NCBI RefSeq assembly: GCF_004014805.1
Contig: NZ_ATDN01000020.1
Location: forward strand, 45,791 to 109,790
Direction: 5' to 3'
Source: Mycolicibacterium elephantis DSM 44368
GTDB lineage: Bacteria > Actinomycetota > Actinomycetes > Mycobacteriales > Mycobacteriaceae
Length of the DNA stretch: 64,000 nt
In this document: piece after piece, positions 59,353 through 64,000 of the stretch
Numbering within the stretch: the stretch's first letter is position 1
Layout: every line of letters starts with the position of its first letter
The notes under the pieces: model-generated
Database searches by the model: none
Seen by the model: the letters and a program-made list of their open reading frames with translations, nothing else
What the model was told of the DNA's origin: nothing
Made by a program: the position numbers and the translations under genes

Positions 59353-61644
59353 TCAGGGCAGGACCACGGTAAGGCCGTCGCCGGGGCCGGTGTTCGCGAT
59401 GATGCCGTCGCCGGTGGCGCCGGCGGTGTTGTTGTTGCCCGGACCGGCGGTCGCGGCGCTGTTGCGGCCGTCGACGGTGGCCGTGTTGTCGTTGCCGGGC
59501 AGCCCGGCGGAGGCGGTGCTGTCGACGCCCTCGACGGTTGCGGTGTTGTTGTCGCCGTCCCCTGCCCTGGCGGTGCTGCGGTCGCCGATGACGGTGGCGG
59601 CGTTGGAGTCGCCGAAGTTCGCGACGGCCACGCTGAGATTGCCGTTTACGAGGGCGGTGCTGTTGGTGGTCCGTCCGCCCCCGAAGAACCCCGCGAAGGC
59701 GTGGCTCTCGTCGCCCGTCACGTGTGCGGCGTTGAAGTCACCGATCAATGCGTGCGCGCTGCTGTCGAACCCTTCGACCGTGGCGGTGTTGGCGAACCCA
59801 GACCCGGAATCGGCGATGCTCGAATCGCCCCGCACCACCGCGAGATTGGCTTCGCCGTTGCCGGCGATCGCGCCGCTGTCGTTGCCGATCACCAACGCCG
59901 TGTTGCCGTGCCCGTCGACGGCGGTCGCCGCACTGTTGTCGCCGTCGACGGTCGCGGTGTTGTCGTCGCCGCGTTGTGCGCTGGCGATGCTGTTGTTTCC
60001 GGTGACGGTGGCGGTGTTGTTGTCGCCGTTGCCGGCACCGGCATTGCTTCCGTCGCCGGTGGTGCGAGCGATGTTGCCGCTGCCGATGATCGCGCCGGCG
60101 TGGCTGTTGTCGCCGATGACGGAGGCTTCGTTGGCGGTTCCGAGGCGAGCCTCGGCTCGGCTGTCGTTGCCCATGATGGATGCGTGATTGCGGTCGCCGA
60201 ACCTCACCACCGCGTTGCTGCGGTCTCCAATGACCTGCGCGGTGCTGTTGTCGCTGTCCATTACGACCGCGGTGCTGTTGTCACCGTTGACGGTGGCCCT
60301 GTTGCCCGTGCCGAATAGTGCGGCGGCGGTACTGGATTCGCCTATCGCGGTGGCGAGGTTCTTGGTTCCGATCGCGTCGGCGGTGCTGTCGGTGCCCTCG
60401 GCGTTGGCAACGCTGTCCACCCCCTCGGCGCGGGCGGTGTTGTTGTCGCCGACGGCGCGGGCGCTGGTCCCGTCGCCGGACGCGGTGGCGGTGTTGTTGT
60501 TGCCGCCGGTTGCGGTGGCCGAACTGTGGGCGCCGTAGGCGGCCGCGCGGTTGAAATTGCCGTCCGTGGCGAACGCGGTGGCGCCTTCGCCCACGGCGAT
60601 CGCCATCGAGCCCCTGCCGCTGGAGATCGCGATCGCCCCGCCGTCGCCCAGGGTGATCCGGATCAGGCCGCCGACCGACATGCTCAGATCGGGCCCGACC
60701 GGGACGGCGAGCACCAGCAGTTCACGCGATTGGGGCTGCAGGACCATGGCGGCCACCGGAGCCGGGCTCATGGCCGGGATCGCCAGGTCGGAGAGCGCGT
60801 GCTCGGCCTCGCGGCGGACGGCCGTCGCCATCAGCGCGAGTGCGATCGGCGACCGGGTCGGCATGCTCGGGACATCGCCCGCCATCGGGCCGAAGGCGAG
60901 GACGGACAACAGTTCGGTCACCCGGCGGTGGACCGGCGGCGGGGCGGGCAGCGCCGCGGCGGTCGAGATTCTTTCCGGCGCGGACGTGATCGCGCGAGTG
61001 GCCGGCAAGTCGGCCGTGGCAGGGCGCGGCGGGCCGCCCTCGTTCTCGGTCCGCGCGTCCTCGACGACGCCGGGCCGATCCTGGTGCGCCTCGACGCGCG
61101 GCCGCGGCGCCGTCGATCCGGCAGCCCCTGTCCGGTCACCGGTTGTGGACGGCGCACTCACCCGGGCTTTTTGGGAGACCGTGTCGGAGCGTTTGTGTGC
61201 TCGAAGATCCGACGAGACGGCTGGGATGTCGCTCTTCCCTTCCGGTTCGCCAGGCTCGGGCTCGGCCGGTTCGGGCTCCGTCAGCTGCGATGTGGCCGGT
61301 TCGATCGCCGGTTGTGCGGGTTCCGTGGCGGTGGCTCGCCGGCTTGTGCGGGCCCCGCCCGTGTTCAGCACCTGACCACGTGGCGCGGTTCGGGTATCCG
61401 TCGCGGTAGATTCGCCCGCCGCATCGGAGGCGGCCGACGGTGGCGCACCGAGACTCGGACCGGATTCCGACTCGGCGGCGGACGCGGCCGGGGCGGACTC
61501 CGCGGAGGACTCCGAACCCGAATTCGTACCCGGCTCGTCGGGGTTTGCTGACGCGGTCCCGTTCCCGGTCACGACTGCGGCGCCCACCCCGAGCGCCACG
61601 GCCAGTGCGCCGAGGCGTGCGATGTAGGACGACGTGGTAGCCAT
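59353..61644 (-). CDS. Large secreted repeat protein, beta-solenoid/YadA-head-like
   Basis: 763 aa, ATG 61644 behind GAGGGGTGG. Signal peptide 1-33 (cleavage after NGTASA), then a Ser/Pro/Glu-rich linker to about 235, a segment LLSVLAFGPMAGDVPSMPTRSPIALALMATAVRREAE of the kind that precedes exported mycobacterial domains (recalled), and from about 333 to the end roughly 11-14-residue repeats GDNNTATV-x-GDNSxAxA. The regular Gly-Asp-Asn-x-x-Ala pattern predicts a left-handed parallel beta-roll like YadA/Hep_Hag heads. Cell surface or secreted; adhesin or structural role inferred. No LPXTG or membrane anchor seen. Confidence 0.8.
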   Translation of the reverse strand: MATTSSYIARLGALAVALGVGAAVVTGNGTASANPDEPGTNSGSESSAESAPAASAAESESGPSLGAPPSAASDAAGESTATDTRTAPRGQVLNTGGARTSRRATATEPAQPAIEPATSQLTEPEPAEPEPGEPEGKSDIPAVSSDLRAHKRSDTVSQKARVSAPSTTGDRTGAAGSTAPRPRVEAHQDRPGVVEDARTENEGGPPRPATADLPATRAITSAPERISTAAALPAPPPVHRRVTELLSVLAFGPMAGDVPSMPTRSPIALALMATAVRREAEHALSDLAIPAMSPAPVAAMVLQPQSRELLVLAVPVGPDLSMSVGGLIRITLGDGGAIAISSGRGSMAIAVGEGATAFATDGNFNRAAAYGAHSSATATGGNNNTATASGDGTSARAVGDNNTARAEGVDSVANAEGTDSTADAIGTKNLATAIGESSTAAALFGTGNRATVNGDNSTAVVMDSDNSTAQVIGDRSNAVVRFGDRNHASIMGNDSRAEARLGTANEASVIGDNSHAGAIIGSGNIARTTGDGSNAGAGNGDNNTATVTGNNSIASAQRGDDNTATVDGDNSAATAVDGHGNTALVIGNDSGAIAGNGEANLAVVRGDSSIADSGSGFANTATVEGFDSSAHALIGDFNAAHVTGDESHAFAGFFGGGRTTNSTALVNGNLSVAVANFGDSNAATVIGDRSTARAGDGDNNTATVEGVDSTASAGLPGNDNTATVDGRNSAATAGPGNNNTAGATGDGIIANTGPGDGLTVVLP
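59365..60648 (-). repeat. Coding GDNN-x-A-x-V tandem repeats
   Basis: Degenerate repeats of about 33-42 bp inside the surface-protein gene, encoding alternating GDNNTA-x-V and GDNS-x-A units; in DNA they appear as recurring GTTGTTGTCGCC blocks. Variable spacing and sequence indicate old, diverged repeats and not a CRISPR array. Confidence 0.75.
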
Positions 61645-61850
61645 GTCCACCCCTCGGTTCGAAGCCGGTGCCCGCTGCCTGACACCGGCAACGTAAGGCG
61701 GGGGCGGGCCCGCGGCCCGAGTAGTCGGGTACCTGTACGGCGCCGGTAATCGAACGAATGCGCGAGACGCTGTGCGGCGGTCAGCGCCTTTGCGGGCCAG
61801 ACACCCTCGGTCTGGGCAGGTCAACGGTGTCCGGGCGGTACAGTGATCGG

Positions 61851-62591
61851 GTGCGACGAGGGTCCAGGACGCGGTCGAGCGGCCAGCCGGGTGTCAAGGT
61901 CGACGCCCGCAGCGAGCGCTGGCGCGAGCACCGCAAGAAGGTGCGCGCGGAGATCGTCGACGCCGCCTTCCGCGCGATCGACCGGCTCGGCCCCAACGTG
62001 AGCGTGCGCGAGATCGCTGAGGAGGCCGGTACCGCCAAGCCCAAGATCTACCGGCACTTCGCCGACAAGTCGGACATGTTCACCGAGATCGGTCAGCGGA
62101 TGCGCGACATGTTGTGGGCCGCGATCATCCCGTCGATCAACGTGGAGACCGACTCCACACGCGACATCGTCGGGCGGGGAGTCGAGCACTACGTCGAGTT
62201 GGTCGAGCGCCACCCCAACGTGGTCCGCTTTCTGCTGCAGGGCCGGTTCGCCGACAAGTCGGCGGCGGCGATAACGGCGGTCAACAAGGGCAGCGAGATC
62301 ACCCTGGCTGTTGCCGACATGATCAGCAGCGAACTGCAGGACATGGCGCTGGACCCCGCGGCCTTCGAACTCGCGGCGTACGCGATCTTCGGCACCGCGG
62401 CGTCGGCGACGGACTGGTGGCTGGGCGCCGGCGACGAGGACGAGCGTCGCATGTCCGCCGACAAGTTCATCACCCATATGACGACGATCATGATGGGTGC
62501 CATCAACGGCACCGCGGAGTTGGTCGGCGTCACGATCGAGCCCGACCAGCCTATTCGCACCGCCGTACGCCGACAGCAACCGGTCGCCTGA
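61851..62591 (+). CDS. TetR-family regulator
   Basis: 246 aa from GTG 61851 (VRRGSRTRSSGQPGVKVDARSERWREHRKKVRAEIVDAAF); the frame is open from 61758 but starts inside the promoter gap. Helix-turn-helix GPNVSVREIAEEAGTAKPKIYRHFADKSDMF at about 50-80; C-terminal domain with a DWWLGAGDEDERRMSADKFITHMTTIM helix. Divergent from the surface repeat protein and so a candidate regulator of it. A degenerate GGTCAACGGTGTCC palindrome lies 17 bp upstream. Confidence 0.9.
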   Translation: MRRGSRTRSSGQPGVKVDARSERWREHRKKVRAEIVDAAFRAIDRLGPNVSVREIAEEAGTAKPKIYRHFADKSDMFTEIGQRMRDMLWAAIIPSINVETDSTRDIVGRGVEHYVELVERHPNVVRFLLQGRFADKSAAAITAVNKGSEITLAVADMISSELQDMALDPAAFELAAYAIFGTAASATDWWLGAGDEDERRMSADKFITHMTTIMMGAINGTAELVGVTIEPDQPIRTAVRRQQPVA

Positions 62592-62620
62592 CCGGTGCGG
62601 CGCTGCGACGCGGGGCGCGC

Positions 62621-62944
62621 CTAGCCCGGTATCACCCAGGGGCTCAACGGGTCGAGGGGATTGACCATGTACGACCCTTCGGGCACCCGGATGGAGATGG
62701 GACCTTCGCCGGCGTCGAGCGAATTGCCGGGCAAGATGCTCCACGGGTGGGCGCAGTACCCCACGACCGGCGGCGGGAACCATCTCACCTTGGCGACCCG
62801 GCCCTCCTGGCTGCAGATCTCCTGTGCACTGACCGTCCGATCACCGTGTGCCGTTGGCGCCGTGAGCATTTGACCGGCAAGCACGACGGTCAGCACGGTC
62901 GCACCCAGCGTCGCGGTGAGCGGCCTGTGGATATTGGTGCTCAT
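62621..62944 (-). CDS. Small secreted protein of unknown function
   Basis: 107 aa. ATG 62944 has GAAGGAG 6 bp upstream (ATG 62947 is the tandem alternative). Signal peptide MSTNIHRPLTATLGATVLTVVLAGQMLTAPTAHG, then a 70-residue mature domain with two Cys (EICSQEG, GYCAHPW) and Trp-rich segments (VRWFPPP, PWSILPGN, SPWVIPG). Not recognised; probably a disulfide-stabilised exported mycobacterial protein. Overlaps the 3' end of the next minus-strand gene by 104 nt. Confidence 0.65.
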   Translation of the reverse strand: MSTNIHRPLTATLGATVLTVVLAGQMLTAPTAHGDRTVSAQEICSQEGRVAKVRWFPPPVVGYCAHPWSILPGNSLDAGEGPISIRVPEGSYMVNPLDPLSPWVIPG

Positions 62945-63185
62945 CATCTTCTCCTTCAGGGGGATTGGGCCCGGACCGGGAGTTGACCTGCGCGCGGGTT
63001 GCCATTGCCGTGGCGAGCTTGGCTTCGGCCACCCGCATCACCAACGGGAGGCCCTCGATCTCCACGCCGATGCACTCGGCGGTCACCTCGTCGGGGATGC
63101 CCGCGTCGCGCAGCCGTAGCGCGCGGGCGTACTGCACGGGCAGACGATTGAGCGCGGCGTTGCGCTGCCGCATGTCGGCCGCCAC
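62841..63185 (-). CDS. Small helical protein, mycobacterial conserved type
   Basis: 114 aa from GTG 63185 (ATG 63173 possible). The recognisable part is MRQRNAALNRLPVQYARALRLRDAGIPDEVTAECIGVEIEGLPLVMRVAEAKLATAM, a sigma-region-4-like helical module common in mycobacterial small proteins (recalled). After PPEGEDDEHQYPQ the frame runs 104 nt into the secreted-protein gene with no recognisable character, so either the genes overlap or the tail results from a lost stop. Starts 2 bp after the stop of the acidic repeat protein. Confidence 0.55.
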   Translation of the reverse strand: MAADMRQRNAALNRLPVQYARALRLRDAGIPDEVTAECIGVEIEGLPLVMRVAEAKLATAMATRAQVNSRSGPNPPEGEDDEHQYPQAAHRDAGCDRADRRACRSNAHGANGTR

Positions 63186-63187
63186 GG

Positions 63188-64000
63188 CTAGGCAAGTGGC
63201 GGTGGGTCGGTGGTGAGGTCGTCGACGAGCCAGTAATCGATGCCGCCATCGATGACGCCCGTGTCGTCGGGGCCGGGTTGGGTTACGGGGCCCAGGTCGC
63301 TGCCGTCCTCGTCGCCGGAATTCCATTGGTAGGTCGACACGACCGGTTGGTCATCGCCGGTGTCGATGGCGGGCCTGTCGGGCGACGATGACCCGTCGCC
63401 GTCCGGGTTGGCGCCGGGTTGGACGACCCCGCTGGGTACGCCGCGCGCCGGCGGTGCGTCCTCGCCGGCCTCCCCGAAGACCGACGTGTCGCCTCGGTCG
63501 GGGTTGGTCGCCCAGTCGCGTATCGCCGCGGCCGGGCTGGCGCCCGCGGAACCAGCGCTGCCGCTGGTGAACCCGTCCATGAGCAGCGAGTCGCCGTCGC
63601 CTTCTCCGGTGTCATCGCCGCTATCGGTGTCGTCTGTCGAGGAGTCCTCGGAGTCGCTGTCGTCGTCGTCGGCGTCGTCGCCGCTGGTCGATCCGGAACT
63701 GCCCGATCCCGAGCCGCCCGATCCCGAGCCGCTGAATTCGGAGCCGTCTGACTCGGGGTCGGACTCCGAGGAGGACCCGTCGGGGTTGTCCCACTGCCCG
63801 CTGTCGGGGTTGTACTTCGCCCCGCCGGTTTCGGTGGTGCCATGCTCATGCACCGGTCGTGCTGATGCGCCGGTGCGCGTGTCGTAGGTGGAGCCGTCGG
63901 GGTAGGTTTCGACGCCGGTGCGCATGTCGTAGGTGGAGCCGTCGGGGTAGGTGACGATGCCGGTGTCGCGGTCGAGTTTGGGGCCGCCGGTTTCGGTGGT
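63188..64000 (-). CDS. Acidic repeat protein, 5' part outside window
   Basis: The frame continues past base 64000, so the N-terminus is missing. Visible: two tandem copies of TYPDGSTYDxRTG (45-bp unit), TTETGGAKYNPDSGQWDNPDGSS, then a Ser/Asp/Gly-rich acidic stretch (SGSGSGGSGSGSSGSTSGDD and DDDDSDSEDSSTDD), a less biased linker and the end GGIDYWLVDDLTTDPPPLA. Low-complexity acidic composition suggests an extracytoplasmic or secretion-associated protein. Function not recognised; the two downstream small genes are probably co-transcribed. Confidence 0.7.
   Translation of the reverse strand, partial: TTETGGPKLDRDTGIVTYPDGSTYDMRTGVETYPDGSTYDTRTGASARPVHEHGTTETGGAKYNPDSGQWDNPDGSSSESDPESDGSEFSGSGSGGSGSGSSGSTSGDDADDDDSDSEDSSTDDTDSGDDTGEGDGDSLLMDGFTSGSAGSAGASPAAAIRDWATNPDRGDTSVFGEAGEDAPPARGVPSGVVQPGANPDGDGSSSPDRPAIDTGDDQPVVSTYQWNSGDEDGSDLGPVTQPGPDDTGVIDGGIDYWLVDDLTTDPPPLA
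63869..63958 (-). repeat. 45-bp tandem repeat, two copies
   Basis: Units 63869-63913 and 63914-63958 differ at only a few bases and encode a 15-residue unit with TYPDGSTYDxRTG. The sequence around CCGCCGGTTTCGGTGGT recurs at 63823 and 63984, so a longer periodicity probably continues beyond the window. Confidence 0.8.

Noticed and set aside
58007..60187. A 726-aa plus-strand frame spanning two genes
   Set aside because: It runs antisense through the reductase and the repeat-protein gene; composition is that of a high-GC shadow with no domain.
59365..60648. Possible CRISPR-like regular repeats
   Set aside because: Units are diverged, in frame and encode a regular protein repeat; there are no identical repeats with unique spacers.

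Overview
The window is about 66-67% GC by eye, dense and collinear, and reads as the chromosome of a mycobacterium, probably a rapid grower (Mycolicibacterium type). From memory of M. tuberculosis H37Rv, the right half follows the order Rv3063 (cstA), Rv3062 (ligB), Rv3059 (cyp136), Rv3058c (TetR), Rv3057c (SDR), Rv3056 (dinP/dinB2), Rv3055 (TetR), Rv3054c (FMN reductase), Rv3053c-Rv3051c (nrdHIE). Extra genes are interspersed. No tRNA, rRNA, intact insertion sequence or CRISPR array was seen.

Bases 1-31,000 are a catabolic region. A plus-strand operon (1-6523) carries two TIM-barrel amidohydrolases, an acyl-CoA synthetase, a pair of acyl-CoA dehydrogenase subunits, an NAD-dependent epimerase/dehydratase and a SnoaL-like protein. 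From 7.5 to 30.5 kb there are a thiolase, a molybdopterin oxidoreductase, a CoA-transferase, an aldehyde dehydrogenase, two P450s, a TetR regulator, a second acyl-CoA synthetase, a thioesterase, a Rieske oxygenase, a Baeyer-Villiger-like flavoprotein, an alpha/beta hydrolase, a kinase-fold protein, two F420-type LLM oxidoreductases and an acyl-CoA carboxylase beta subunit. Four sites with perfect half-sites of the form ACTGTAA-N3-TTACAGT, plus one degenerate site, lie in the promoter regions of this block. They suggest one locally controlled regulon, most simply run by the TetR at 15.7-16.3 kb. The substrate cannot be read from sequence; oxidation, ring-opening or ester cleavage, CoA activation, beta-oxidation and thiolysis fit a cyclic or branched terpenoid or steroid-like compound.

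Bases 30.5-43.2 kb hold ybdD-cstA (peptide/pyruvate uptake family), ligB, a membrane molybdopterin protein, an SDR, poxB, an HxlR regulator facing a methyltransferase, a phosphotransferase, a TauE/SafE permease, and a stand-alone LeuA-type regulatory domain behind a leader peptide and attenuator-like hairpin.

Bases 43.2-53.3 kb are the conserved cyp136 to nrdE block, including a DinB2-type polymerase with an unusual residue at the sugar gate and an nrdHIE operon with an NrdR-box-like site and a long leader. Bases 53.3-54.4 kb hold two convergent genes (a TIR-domain gene and a membrane/nucleotide-binding-fold gene) cut at a common junction. From 54.5 kb come an MTB12-like secreted protein, an ABC exporter with a methyltransferase and regulator, a geranylgeranyl-reductase-family flavoprotein, a large repeat surface protein, a TetR regulator, and an acidic repeat protein that runs off the right edge.

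Two decayed loci were found. The one at 11.06-12.54 kb is an adenylate-cyclase/ATPase gene with a nonsense codon and a frameshift, joined to the tail of a glycosyltransferase. The other is the TIR/membrane pair. Large hairpins follow many genes; four belong to one dispersed family that keeps the same orientation relative to the gene it follows.
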